Of a stretch of DNA of 64,000 bases, positions 32,124 through 43,590 are shown piece after piece. The notes below the pieces were generated by a model that saw nothing but the letters and a program-made list of their open reading frames with translations, had not been told where the DNA came from and did no database searches. How positions within the stretch are numbered: the first letter of the stretch is position 1; each line of letters starts with the position of its first letter. The DNA lies in the NCBI GenBank assembly GCA_963556695.1, contig CAUWAG010000004.1, positions 310,001 through 374,000 of the forward strand, in the 5' to 3' direction. Origin of the DNA: Anthostomella pinea. Taxonomy: Eukaryota; Ascomycota; Sordariomycetes; Xylariales; Xylariaceae. Position numbers and translations under genes: made by a program.

Positions 32124-33561
32124 CGCAGTCTATTTCGTGAGAGATAAGGGTTGTACCTGTGCTGTCTCATGACTCCTGCGATCGATGAGCACAAGAGTGG
32201 ACAACCATGCTGGATGTTCGTCGCAGGACCACGGAGCATGTCGGTTATTTACTTAGACACAGGCCAGGGACCTTCTAATATAACCCGACTGTTCCCAGTA
32301 TTCTCACACAAGGTCCACTGAGCGCTCGTTCCACATGTCCCCCCTGAGTGTATTAGCCGGAGCGGCAATGCCAGGCGTTCGTTTCTCCTCTCGTGCATCC
32401 GGTGACATTCTGCTTAGTAGGTTATGGCTCCCTTATACGTACACATGAGTCAGACTTATATTGTAGGTATGGTACATGGTGGGTGGGCAAGGTGCGCATT
32501 ACGATTCTGCCAGATGAGGTGACGGATGTTCCACAGAGCCTCCCTGCTCGGCACGCCTTACCTCAAGTTGAGCTATGGATTATAAGCCGATAACGAGTTT
32601 CTGACTTTACTGGCGGTACGTACCGGGAAGAGTCCAAGGTTCTTTGGCGGCAAGCGGCTGACTGCTGGTCACAGTAGCTTCACTGGAGACCCTTCTAGTC
32701 GCCATGGCTGCTTCCCTGCCATCAAGATTCGACGATTGACGCCATCGTTGACCTTGATAAGGGACAGTCACATATACATTGTGAGAACAGATCGAGATTT
32801 CATAACGCAACAAGATAATCAATAAGCTGAGAACGACAATTAAGAGCGTGCCATTGTGATATACTCGGGTGTCTGTCAGTGGCTCGGCCTGGGAAGAACG
32901 TGAGCTTTGGGCGCAGCCATCTATTAAATGGTATCAGTTGTATTGATCAACTATGTCCAAAGCATTCATCTGCGCGCGTCAAATTCTGAAGGATCCCGGC
33001 TCTGCGTAGGTAGGTAATCGTAGCCACGGCTCTGCTGCGCGTCCCATCTAGAGCGACTTGTGTCCTGTACCCTAGTCGAGATGCTATCGTCGGTCAGAGC
33101 AAGATCTTGTCCTACTCCTTGGTTCCCCCATTCCTTGCTTCGGGGTGGCGTTCAGGGGTAAGAGCAACTCCGAGCAGCGACAAGAAGGGGCGTCATGAGA
33201 GTTGGTGTAGGGCCATGATGCGATGGCGTTGCGCAGGCCGGTGCATGTCATATGCAAATCCCCCACGGACACCCGCCAAGCTGAAATGGGACCCCACGTT
33301 CGCATGCTCCAGTATTCTGTGATGGCGTGCTTCGCCGGGTATTGGCGCGATCCCCGCCTCTGATCGCGTGACCCTTCCGTTCCCTCCCGAACATGTGCAA
33401 TCCAGTACGCCAGTACGCCAGCCCGTGTGGTATAATGAATCCGTCGTAGTGGTATCATAAATGGTGTGATGTTGTCCCATTCCTCCAATGCAAACTGTCA
33501 TCTCTGGTAGCCTCGGGCGCTAGGCCAGCTCCAGTGTCGTTCGTTTTGATGCTCACAACCT
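32124..33561. other. Spacer, no gene seen
   Basis: 1.4 kb with scattered short frames on both strands and no supported gene. CCAGTACGC occurs twice in a row at 33403..33420. Confidence 0.5.
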
Positions 33562-33810
33562 CTAGCGGCCGCCCCACCTCCAACTCGAGGCCGACGAGGA
33601 TCGCGACATGGGAGGAGGAGAGGCGGGGCTCGAGTCGCTGCGATCGCTGTCCATGGAGCGCTTCTCGGGCGAGGGCGAGCGGCGCGGGAATGGCGACGAT
33701 GTGTAGGTGGTGGTGTTGTTGTTCGCGGGCTCGGGCGAGATCTGGCGCGTCTGGAAGGACTTGTAGATCTCCTTGCACAGGTGTGCCGACATGGTGTATG
33801 TGGGCGACAT
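33562..33810 (-). CDS. Small Ser/Pro-rich protein of unknown function
   Basis: A short reverse-strand frame of 82 codons from the Met at 33810 (another Met lies at 33792). It reads MSAHLCKEIYKSFQTRQISP, then Asn/Thr and Ser/Pro-rich low complexity (SSPFPRRSPSPEKRSMDSDR) and ends SSASSWRWGGR. The ATG context (CACCATG) is good. No signal peptide or membrane span; SPSPEKR and SDRSDSS are likely phosphorylation-type motifs. I do not recognise it. Composition and a clean Kozak context favour a real gene, but an artefact is possible. Confidence 0.45.
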   Translation of the reverse strand: MSPTYTMSAHLCKEIYKSFQTRQISPEPANNNTTTYTSSPFPRRSPSPEKRSMDSDRSDSSPASPPPMSRSSSASSWRWGGR

Positions 33811-33867
33811 GGTGTGGTGTGGTAGACTGTCGTGGTATGAAGAGTCGAAATGTCGAAGATGCCCCAC

Positions 33868-35318
33868 GGAGGCAGCGCGGGTGTAAGTGCGGGTAGGCGA
33901 GGAGTAGTTGTTTGCGCCGGAGTCGAACGTTGGATTGTACTGAGAAGAGTACGTCGTGGTTGATGAGCTGGAGTGACGAGAGGGTAATAAGTAGAAACTT
34001 GTTCTGTGGGTTGATAGTAAAGGTAGCAGAGAAGAGAGCAGTCACAGCGGAAGGAGACAATACAGATTCAGGAATACGGTAGACCGGATAGGAAGGGGGG
34101 CAGGACAGTTTTATTCCTATATTCCTTTGAAGACGTCGGGTAGCACCACCTACCACTTACCACGTACCACATACCACTACCACACCAACGCTTACCGAGC
34201 TGCCTGAAATAAACCGGGTGGGATTGCGGGATTCCAGCGGCTGGGCACATGGATAGATGAGCCCACCTTCATGTTGGAGGAAAAGAGGGAGGGCTGACTT
34301 GGAAGTTGGACAGGCAGAACGTGGAGCACACCGGGCAATCTTGGGCCCTGAATTTGGGTTGGGGGACTCCAGAATGGGGAGAACGCAGTGGAGCTACAGG
34401 CATTCTCCAGCGGGTCTCGATCGGAAGCCCCCGTTGGCCCCACCAAAACCACTGGAAGGGGGCATGACAGGGACCCTCTGGCCAATCAGATGCTGTACAA
34501 TAGTCATTACGCAGCACGCCACATGATTGGCAGGCGTGGCTGTTTTGGGCTGAGTGAGCTGATCCGGTCCAGATCGTACGACTGAAACGGTTGCTTGCCG
34601 CGGCAGAGAATTTACAGGCCATTCCCGTCCCGTCCACCAGCCTCAACTGGTCCTACTGGTCCAGCGTCGCGCAATGCGACTACAAAATGAGCAATCAAGT
34701 AGGACTTCCAGTTTTGGTTGAGCTGCAAGAAACGGACCACCTATCAGGCCACTCCTTTCCTACCCGTTTTCCCACAGTCGAGACGATTCGAAGGGTCACG
34801 GATGCAGTCTCAGCGGGGGAACGCCCTATTGCAGCAGCTGGAAAAGGTTTGAGATGACCGGAGAGGTTGCACGAAGCAGGCTGTGAGGTTCGTGGTTATT
34901 AAACACAGAACAGCTTCGACCTACCCGCGGGGAATTTGGTTCTTCCATTGGCGCCGCTCCAGCTGCCCACTGCACAGAGGGTGAATCTTCCCCCGGCCTG
35001 CTGTCCAACGTACCACATCTCCACTTCTTGAGGCTGTCGCCAAGGATCACTGACAGGACGCTAAAATCCCACCGTTTTCCCTAGTCACAAATTTATCAAC
35101 GTCTTGTGCTGCCAGCGAAAGGAGAGTTGGTTGATGAAGCTGTGAAGGTTATTGTTTCATTGATGTCTTGCTGATAAAATGCGATGTTCTTCTGGCTTGA
35201 CCGTCTGCTGGGAAGATACAGGCGCTGAATCGATGCTACTATAACCTTCCGTTCCAGTATGCGCCGGTCTCGACGATTCTGCAGCTACCCAAACACCAGC
35301 TGCGTATGTCGTAGGTAT
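33868..35318. other. Spacer, no gene seen
   Basis: Upstream of the small Ser/Pro-rich gene. TACCAC words repeat at 34148..34182. Frames overlapping on both strands at 34181..34650 look like chance. Confidence 0.45.
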
Positions 35319-35546
35319 CTAACGCAATTGTGAGTTTTCTGAGGCCGGCACCCTGAGACGCTTCGTGGTCAACCATGACTTCGTAACACAGCAACAGCCC
35401 TGGCACTGGCAGCCTGTGCACCCAAGACAGAACGCGGTGCGCTCATGATCAGTACTCCACGCCCGGAAGAAGAGACCTAAGAAACCTGGAAGAGCAATGC
35501 AGCCAACGATAACTCCCACGATGGTTGTGATCTCCACCTCAGACAT
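35319..35546 (-). CDS. Small single-span membrane protein with Cys-rich tail (tentative)
   Basis: 75 codons from the Met at 35546. A hydrophobic stretch, ITTIVGVIVGCIALPGFLGL, near the N-terminus is followed by FFRAW and a dense cysteine cluster (CLGCTGCQCQGCCC), a pattern seen in small fungal membrane peptides that can be palmitoylated. No homologue recognised. A micro-frame at 35954..36022 on the same strand (MDASIWGIIGLCIAFILLIP) has a similar hydrophobic character. Weak support; length alone does not prove it. Confidence 0.35.
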   Translation of the reverse strand: MSEVEITTIVGVIVGCIALPGFLGLFFRAWSTDHERTAFCLGCTGCQCQGCCCVTKSWLTTKRLRVPASENSQLR

Positions 35547-36107
35547 CAAGTGGTTGTCTCTTATTCTGAGAGTGGCGAATTGGCAGGCAGAAAGCGAAGG
35601 CATGGGTTTAAGGGTTTATCTGGGGCTCGGGTTATAAGTTGTCGGCCTTGTTTTCCCCCTATAGTAGTACTTCGAATGAGTTGAAGGGGACTGACTCGGC
35701 CTTCCACGTTGGTCACTGACGCGGCAAGCAGTTCGATGCACCCCCAGTCAAGCCCTCACAACAGCCAGAGTAAGTGAAACCTGACAGGTCCGACTAACAT
35801 ATCGCGATAGCTTGTCGTTCTCCTATACACATGTGCTCAGCAAGCCTTTCTCGCCACTCTGCTCTCCCAGACGCCCCTCCGCTCCTGGCCGTGTTCGCCT
35901 GGCGTACGGCGCTATCATCGTTCCGTGCGGCGCCTACGCAGTTCCTGGATGATTTAGGCAATTGGTATGAGGAGGATAAAGGCGATGCATAGGCCGATGA
36001 TGCCCCAAATGGAAGCGTCCATGGTCGCTGTCGAGTGTTTAGGTTGCGATGTGAAGTTGTTTTGGCTGTGTTATGTTACGCTGCGCTGTGGTGTGCTGTT
36101 CTGTGGT

Positions 36108-36187
36108 GTGTTGTTGTGTAGCGTGTTGTTATGTAGTGTGTTGCTGTGTAGTGTGTTGCTGTGTAGTGTGTTGCTGTGTAGTGTGGG
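36108..36187 (+). repeat. 15-base tandem repeat, about five units
   Basis: Unit GTGTTGCTGTGTAGT. Five consecutive units, the last three identical and the earlier two with one to three changes (GTGTTGTTGTGTAGC, GTGTTGTTATGTAGT). Because the period is a multiple of three, frames through it stay open; these are not genes. Confidence 0.85.
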
Positions 36188-37075
36188 TGGGTATCGGTGT
36201 AGGTAAGTCGATTATTGAGTCTATTATTACGAACAGGACATCAGACGTCAAGCGTCTATATTTTATGGATCGGCAACACTCGTTACCAACCGGTTGTTTG
36301 TGATTACATGAACGTGTTAAAATGGGCTGGTATCATGTGAGCAAGCTTCGTGATCCAGCAACGCCTTGCAGCATATCCACTGCTACGGAGCGGATGACCT
36401 CCTACATGAACTACTCATCTATACATTCACAGAGTCTTAGGGAGTTTCGAATAATATAAGCATTACTATTCCATTCACTTGTGAATGCCCAACTTTCCAG
36501 CGATGTGGCCACGCTGCGGACTGGCTGATGGGGCAACCAGTGAATCTTCCAGCGGCTCATCCGTACACCCTACTGCCCAATTTCACTCTTTACGAGTGCC
36601 TTCAAAATGAATCTCCATTGGGTTTCGTGAGTCTTGGCTGATGTGCAGGTAACTTAGTGTTTCTCGTGGCCGAGATATGGCAAGTCATCAGAACCGAAGA
36701 TATAGAGGTACCCTCCAGCAGCTTCAATGTGGGCTTATTGTCTGATTCAATTTGGACTGATATTTATTCTTCCTGTATGAGGGGAGCGAGGCCCTTCTTA
36801 CTGTGAGCAACCCAAGTCTGTGTCATGCGTGACCCCAAGCCCATCATTCATTCACTCGAAAGTCCCCCGTTATAGCAGCATTCAGAACTTATCAGTCGTG
36901 GCGAAAGGTCTCTGCGGCAGAGACACGGGGTGGCCCGCAGAGGAGTGACTCATGTCATTCACTTGGCTACCACCATCACACTGAACTCAAGAATCACGAT
37001 GCACTGCAGAGCAAAAGGAATATTAATGTCGACACTGTATTATAAAAACGAGAGATAGAGGTGAAACAATTGAAC

Positions 37076-37226
37076 GCCGAGCCGAAACCAAGACCAAGAC
37101 AAAGACAAAGACCAATACCAAAACCAAGACTAAACCCAAAACCAAAACGAAACCCAAAATCGAAACCGAAACCGAAAGCAAAACCGAAACCGAAAGCAAG
37201 ACCGAAAGCAAAACCAAGACCAAACT
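37076..37226 (+). repeat. Degenerate AAACCG/AAGACC hexamer tract
   Basis: About 150 bases of A/C-rich hexamers (AAACCA, AAACCG, AAGACC, AAAGCA). The forward frame 37061..37243 would read (K-P-K-P/R)n, which is repeat translation rather than convincing protein. Confidence 0.8.
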
Positions 37227-37375
37227 CGAGGAAAGAAATATGAAAGTGGGAAATGAGCAGTTTAAACGAAGGACTGGATGGTGTTTATGGTTTCAACACC
37301 TCAACCTGAAATGAATGACTAAAGAAGAGGAATGAGGAGGAAAAGAAGAAGGAAGTTCGAATGAGTAAGTCCTGA

Positions 37376-37624
37376 TCAGGTACTGCCAGTGTACCTTTTC
37401 CAATTCTCCGGATAACATGTTCCTTCGCAGCCTCGACCGAATTGTCTCGCCTCGTCACCGTTATTATAGTAAAATTCCGCCCGACAGGGTTGGCATAGCC
37501 ATGAGTAGAGAGTCGCCATATTAGGAGATATATTCTTGATTATCTCGTCGTCGGAGTCAGGGGTAACGTAGTTCTGGTAGGGGTGGCCGCATGGGCATGT
37601 GCATTTCTCAACTGTGTGTGGCAT
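37376..37624 (-). CDS. Small cysteine-rich protein of unknown function
   Basis: 82-residue frame with a good start context (CAAAATG). Cysteines come in pairs: CTCPCGHPYQNY at the N-terminus, LCQPCRAEFYY in the middle and GCEGTCYPENW near the end, resembling a small zinc-binding fold more than a disulfide effector (no signal peptide). The middle, DSDDEIIKNISPNMATLYSW, is polar. Similar short zinc-ribbon-like orphan proteins are common in filamentous fungi. Not recognised further. Confidence 0.45.
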   Translation of the reverse strand: MPHTVEKCTCPCGHPYQNYVTPDSDDEIIKNISPNMATLYSWLCQPCRAEFYYNNGDEARQFGRGCEGTCYPENWKRYTGST

Positions 37625-40600
37625 TTTGCTGGATCTGTACTGAAAGAGTATCAGCGGATGTGGTAGGAAGCTTGCTCGGAGCTATACTCACAGAAGTACT
37701 GATAAGATGCTGAGTTTAGGTTGCTTGCGGAGGAGGAGATTGGCTTCGACTAAACTCGGGTTATCGCAGAGGCTGAGAGGGGGAAGGGTTGGGGTGGATG
37801 GAGCCAGACATTGCAATCACCAGAAGCCTGAATTCTCGCGAAACTTATACTGGTCCATTTTCCACGAAGACAAAGAACTTCTCATGGCGCTGCTGCATCT
37901 TCTGCGCAACCAAACAGACGGGATATGGACGTTGGAAGCATCGTGAGTCCGTCATCTGAGCAACCTCTGGGTTGGGCGGTCCCTCCATTGGACACACACC
38001 TTTCCGCATCCGGAGAGACTGAGGTAACGAACGAGTCATCTTCAGTGTTGGCCTGGTAGGCCTTTCTGATAGTTGTGTCGTCTCGCGAGGTTGTGCCTAG
38101 GTTGGCAGTCAGTCGCTTCTGTATCGACAAAGAGGGGTGTTGGAGGGACACGTCTACTACTGAAGAACTTCATGACGTTAGGAGTAGGTGCCTTGAGGGG
38201 GAGACTCGCAGCTACCTGTCGTGCCATACTAGCTCTGCGAGGTCTATGAGGATTCGTCATGCTGGCTTTAGGGGTTTCTAACATCAAAGAAAAGAGAAAA
38301 GAGAAGGCGCGAGGATTTCCACGTCAGTCTATCTAGGTAGTAGGAAGAGATCATTCTTAGTACCTGGAACCTTGCTTCGAGTACTAACGTGTTGGTTTAT
38401 CTCTCTTGTCCCTCTCGGCCTGCCCTGCAATATCCGAGTCCGAGCATTCCTGATATCCTGATCGCAAGGCTACGGCAACCTAACGAAAGTACAAAGGCAA
38501 GAAGCGACGTTACACAAAGTTGATGGGCAAGAATGAAACCCCGACGAGAGCCGCCAACCGCACAGGTCAGCCATAAAGTGAAGGCCGATGCGGGCCAATC
38601 TCCGTTCGGCTGGCAGCCAACGATTTGCAAGTCTTTCAGTGAGAGCAAGCCGAGTTCACCGACGGATGCTTACCCCTGTCCGATGGATCACGTCGAGCCA
38701 ACTAACACAGGCTTTTGACCTATCATCGATCAGGCTGAGCTTGAATCAACCACAACGATAGGTCGCACAGGAACATTCTTCCAAAAGCAGATTCGTCCGA
38801 AACAACGTTGGTTGGAATGTCGGTTGCGATATATTGAAAACGAATGCTGGATGCCCAACATTCATCACAGGTGTCGGTTTCTCCATATCACCAACGTAGC
38901 TTGCAAATGACAAAGGGCAGGTTGTCCGAGACATTCCTGCTCCCCAATTATCCATTTCATCCTTGTGCATTTGCTCGAACAGTGAGTGTTCTTACAGAGC
39001 CGCTGATCAAGATTTTATACGACGCTCGCAATTAAATGGCATCTTCAGATGGTCTGCCTTGACCCCCCCACCCCCCCCGTCGAACACCATTCAGGTCCGA
39101 AAACTACCATCAAATGACCCGCCGCTCGATTCGTTTCTAAAGTACGAAAGTCGTCTGTTTCAGGATGGCTCGATTGCTTTGAGTTGTGTTGTTTGGTGCC
39201 TTAGCCCGAAGCTACCTGGCGGTCTGTCAGAATACGTGCTCAGTGGCGTATCTTGAGCAGTACATGTGTCACCCTGTGAGATCACCTCATAGCTGTCAGA
39301 GGTACCTTTCCCACCTATTCAAGTAGGGTGGTACCCCCATCAGCTACCCTTATTCCTCTTCCAATACATACCATTCTGAATTCTCACATGGTAGCATCTC
39401 GCTTTCGATCTACGACCCGCTGGATCTCGCATAGCTTCATCTATTCAGAGGTCCAGTCTACTTTCGCAATACTCTGTTGCTCGACTTTTGACGATCACCC
39501 AAACGCTCGCCGTCGCGGCAATCCTCGATTGGTCTCCGTCATGCTGTGACGTGTCTAAAGCAAGGGCTGAAAGCCCCTTATACACCTCGTCAAGGGCTAG
39601 AGAGGTCCCTCATCCATACACCTCGTCATCGCCATCGCCGTCACGGATTAACTACTTGCCGAACATGCGAATCGCCGACCTCTTTCTCTTATTCGACCTT
39701 CAATTCGCTACTCCTATTCGAGCATCCCAATTGCCGGTCTCCGAGCCCCCTATTGTCGAGCCTATAGCGCTTGCATGGAGGGATTCCGGGGTGTTTTTGG
39801 CAGTGTGACGAGGTCAGAGGGAGTGGCACACGGATATTGGTACACGAGTGTTGAGGTCAGAGGGCGTGGATGACCTCCTATCTTGGGGCGTGGCAACCAC
39901 CAGATGTTAGGTGGATTCATTCAGGTTTAGGTCAGCCGTCGACCAGCTGCTCCGTGGAGGCTTCCCTGTCTGCCGGTCCGCCAAAGACGACCGACCGCCT
40001 TTCTCTTACACTATCAACAAACTGCGAGGCATCCCACGTGCGCATCCCAGACGATTGTTCCGACTCCGCCGCCGAAGAGGCAGGGCTGCTGGCTTGCTTC
40101 TACCACCAAAGAAGGGATATACGTACATGGTCGGTGGAACTGCTACCTGGACATGTGCGATTGGGGCTGACGTGTTCTTCCCAGAAGCAAGCTTTCACCA
40201 CGGCACAGGGGATGGCGCTGGTTTCAACCGGACCCTGAGCTACTTGCTATTGGGCTCTTCAACCTCGAGGGAAGAGCCGAGCCGAAAACGCCATAGAACG
40301 AACACGACAACAGGAGGAGCCCCGTATAGAATAGCTTGACTGGCGGTGACACACTTTCACGTGGATGGCAACAGAGATGTGGCAGGACTTTGCGTTAACT
40401 AGTTGCTGTTAGTATCTGGGGTGGTTGGGATCTCGGGTTGGCACGACGGCTGGCCAAGGCGATCTTGCATCCCGCTCAGCGTATCGACGAATAGCCAACA
40501 CGAAACGACGTGAGCATCGATAGTCACATGCGCGTCTCTTACGGTAGTCAGGTAGGTTATTCAAGTCCGGCTGTCATCTTCCTCCTTTGATGCTTTGGTG

Positions 40601-40875
40601 GATCCATGGCTGGATCGAATCGCTCGCATTAGCAGAAAGTCAACGCAAGCAAGCTATCACATGCAAGGTCCCCAACCTCGTGTGATCGTACATGAGTGAA
40701 CTACTTCAGTCCTCGTCTTCCCTTTCTCTTCTGTCATAAGATACGCTTTCTCTCACAACAACCCGGAACGCGCTACGCCAGTAGTTCCTGGGGATCACAA
40801 CATTCACGAACACAACACCCACTATCAAACCCTTCACGAACACAACACCCACTCTTGAGCTCAGACCTATTCATC
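37625..40875. other. 3.2 kb gene-poor stretch
   Basis: Many short frames on both strands but none with a domain, signal peptide or clean model. A C homopolymer interrupted by one A lies near 39065..39080. Reverse frames near 37882..38287 have mildly protein-like composition in two frames and might be an old coding remnant; I could not identify it. Confidence 0.4.
40803..40853 (+). repeat. Direct repeat just upstream of the secreted-protein gene
   Basis: TTCACGAACACAACACCCAC then T is present at 40803..40823 and again at 40833..40853, period 30, ending 23 bases before the ATG at 40876. It lies in the probable leader or core promoter. Confidence 0.9.
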
Positions 40876-41449
40876 ATGCTTCGACACGTGGTCTTGCTGC
40901 TCGGCGCTACAGCCACTCTGGGCATCGCGGCGCCTGCGGAGGCACCCGCGAAGACACATGATGATGGGGCCCCCGTGGCGCCCCAGGACTGGAACGACAA
41001 GTGGCCCTATGTCATCTGCACGGCCGCCGGCCCCCAGGTAAGTTAAGCAAAGTTCAGCGAGCCCGGTTTCGAGCGCCTTGCGCTATTATACCACCACTGA
41101 CACACGAGATCAACAGTGCATGAACGTAATTGGCGCCGAAGGGCTCAACGTGATGGTCGCCGCGTGGTGCCAGTGGGGGTGGAAGGAGTTCCCCGGAGGC
41201 AAATGGAGGTTCGTGCTGAGGCTTTGGGGCGACCCGTTGTTCTGTTTACCTGGACAGGATTGCGAAATAGGTCCGGTAGAGTACGGCCCAGGTCACTGGG
41301 AACCCCCAGCTCAACTTTACAGTGGCAGTGGGGGTGATAGCAGGGGGGATGAGGGTGTGTACAAGGTCGATGCGGCCGGCGAGGTCGACGGCACTGTCCA
41401 TGCCGAGTGGGGTGGTACTCGGATAGCCGCAAAATGTGTCTACCGATAG
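40876..41449 (+). CDS. Small secreted cysteine-containing protein, candidate effector
   Basis: Two exons, 40876..41037 and 41117..41449, phase 0, give 164 residues. The first ~19 residues form a typical signal peptide (MLRHVVLLLGATATLGIAAP). The mature protein has six cysteines in all (YVICTA, CMNVIG, AWCQWG, LFCLPG, QDCEIG, KCVYR), consistent with three disulfides, plus many Trp and Gly. No known domain. Size, signal peptide and Cys content match fungal candidate effectors or secreted antimicrobial-type proteins; function is not known. A 30-base direct repeat stands just upstream. Confidence 0.75.
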
Positions 41450-42450
41450 GGATCGAGGCTCGGATTGCTTTCCGGACCAAGTCCTTGTTCTTGCTCGACG
41501 TCTGTTGGATGATGAGTCTTTAATCATTAGCCTGGGGCTATACTGAAGGCAGATATCGTGAGGATATTGCTGTTCTGGAGGAATATCGTGAGCTGGCTGG
41601 CATGCTTCTTCGGCAAGCTGGGCCAAGTATATCATGCTTGATCACAAAAGCCCTCACCGGACGGCATTTCTATATCTCTAATATACGAGATATTCCGTAT
41701 CTTTCGTCTTGTAATAAGGGTTTCAGTGCTTGTCTATACACGTACCCCTCGCCCAGCACGTGCCGATACAGCTGCGCGGGAACCGACTGTACCTAGTTCC
41801 TTCGGCCGGTTGGGGGAGTATTCGCACGTGCGCGTGGTCCTCATCACACTGTAGCCCACGACTTACGTGGTGGCCTTGTTTGGGAGGTGTCCAGTAGTCT
41901 CTTCTGCCTTCTTCCCATCGACTGCATGTAGAGCAACTCCCAACCAGGCCTAGATGAACTGAAATGCATGCGGCCGATGTAAGCGCATCATTTATGAAGC
42001 TGTGATGGTCCATTGCGTTTCATGGCACTGTGTCTCTTTTCGGCAAGCTCGCGTTTTATCATAGCCAGAGCTAGAGCATAGCTAGGATCACCCCCTGCAG
42101 AACATCATTGCGGAGAAATAGGGGCGAACAAGGGCAGCGACAACAAGGCCGGATAAGGATAGCGACGACAGGACATGGAAGATGAAAGCACCTCTTCACA
42201 ACGTCGCACCATTACTATCACTACCACAACAGCATGCGTAACGACAAGTTCATCATGAACATTGGCTGGATATTAGTCACAAGGCGCGTACTAGGTTGGT
42301 CATGGAAGACAATGGACTTTCATTGGTGCATGGCTGCGATTTTGCTCCCAGGGGAAGTTTCCTACCAGAAGAAAGAAAGTGGGAAGAAAGAGTCAGGAAA
42401 CAGAGGATTACCAGCCGCAAGAGGTGAGAGGCGAGGTGCGAATGGCCTCT
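41450..42450. other. Convergent spacer, no gene seen
   Basis: Between two convergent genes. Nothing supported. Confidence 0.5.
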
Positions 42451-43061
42451 CTAGGCCTCATGGCCGGATATGGTGTCGGCATCACTGTCGTTGTTTCCGC
42501 CTGCGTACATGGCCTCGGTCTGATCGTCCTCTTCGTCATCGTTTTTCTTATCGTCGTCGTCACTGTCGTCGTCACCGTCGCCGTCGTCTCCGGCAAGATA
42601 GCCCTTGGGCTCTTCCTTCTCCGGCTGCACCTCCGGCTCCGCAAGAGCGATGATCATCGAGGCGTAGGTATTGAACCGGACTGTAAATAAGTATCAGCAC
42701 ATGTTTTTTTCATGGAGAGCAGAAAGGAGCACTGGTCATTGCCAGAGCCCACTGTGTGAAGCAGAAAACGCACCCTCGGCCTCCATGTACTTCAGTCCGA
42801 GGTCTTTGTGCTCCGCGGAGCCCTCCTCTGCCTCCTTGAACTGCTCCTTGGCCAAACACATTTTCTCGTGCATCTTGTACGCCATTTGCTTATTCTCCTC
42901 AGATATTCCGGGCGTCACGACGATCAAGTACATGCGTTCTATATTGTGGTCAGACGGAAGATCAGACACAGGCAGCCAGTGGGCTTGGGACTGCTTTGGG
43001 TTCTGTTTGGCCATGACTTACCGGACTCGTCGGGTCCCAGGAAGGGGGGAATGGGCGGCAT
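42451..43061 (-). CDS. Unknown small protein with acidic Asp-rich tail
   Basis: Three exons, 43022..43061, 42774..42938 and 42451..42680, close in phase to 144 residues. The start is MPPIPPFLGPDESERMYLIV. The middle is predicted helical and charged (YKMHEKMCLAKEQFKEAEEG, EHKDLGLKYMEAE), then RFNTYASMIIALAEPEVQ, and the last ~50 residues are dominated by Asp/Glu (GDDGDGDDDSDDDD). No signal peptide or membrane span. Not recognised. A second small gene on the same strand lies 530 bases upstream; the intervening region contains imperfect repeats of GATGTTGT/GAAGATGT-type words. Confidence 0.6.
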
Positions 43062-43590
43062 TGTCGGTGATGTTTGGGAGGATGTTGTTGTCTTGAAGAT
43101 GTCTTGATTGGGGGGAGGATGTTGTGTTGAAGATGTTTTGATGGTTGGAAGGATGCTGTCTTGAACATGCCTTCATGGTTGGTGGAGGCCCGTGGGGATG
43201 TATTCGAGAATGTAAACGTGAACAGACGCCTGAGGATGTCTGCAGCAGGAAAACGGGGTAATGTGAGAACTTGTGAGTCAGTAGGTCGACCATAGGGCTC
43301 TGAATAGAGGCCCGGGGATGTCTGGGACCGCAAAACAGGGGGGGGGCTCCCGTGGCTTCGTGCCGTGGCTCTTGCTCTTTTGTAAGCCGTGGTCGTGCCT
43401 CCGCGGAGGATTTCTGTTCGTCTCTCAGACTGATGACCTTGCTTCTTCTGATGCTGTATGTGACATAGTCGCTCCACGCCATCACTTGATCGCCGAAGCG
43501 CCCTCATCCTTGATGTGTGTTGTGCGCCTCCGTGGCTTCCATTCGCCATGTCTTCTTCTGGTGCCTCTGTCGCCATGGGGAGGGGTACTG
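43062..43590. other. Short spacer with imperfect repeats
   Basis: Words such as GAAGATGT, GGAGGATG and TTGATGGTTGG recur at 43077..43190. Long reverse frames here (to 43576) are upstream of the gene at 43061 and look spurious. Confidence 0.4.

Larger units (their letters stand above)
35604..37375. other. Repeat-bearing spacer
   Basis: Contains a 15-base tandem array (36108..36187), a long A/C-rich hexamer tract (37076..37226) and a 22-codon hydrophobic micro-frame on the reverse strand (35954..36022). No gene supported. Confidence 0.5.

Noticed and set aside
35967..36303. Forward frames of repeated LLCSV/VCCCV words
   Set aside because: Produced by the 15-base tandem repeat, whose period keeps frames open.
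37061..37243. Lys/Pro/Arg-rich 60-codon frame
   Set aside because: It is the direct translation of a hexamer repeat tract.
39911..40339. 142-codon forward frame
   Set aside because: Overlaps another long frame (39870..40238), no start context or domain, and basic runs typical of chance.
43018..43576. Overlapping long reverse frames (155 and 204 codons)
   Set aside because: They lie in the leader and first intron of the gene starting at 43061, which has a clean splice model in another frame.
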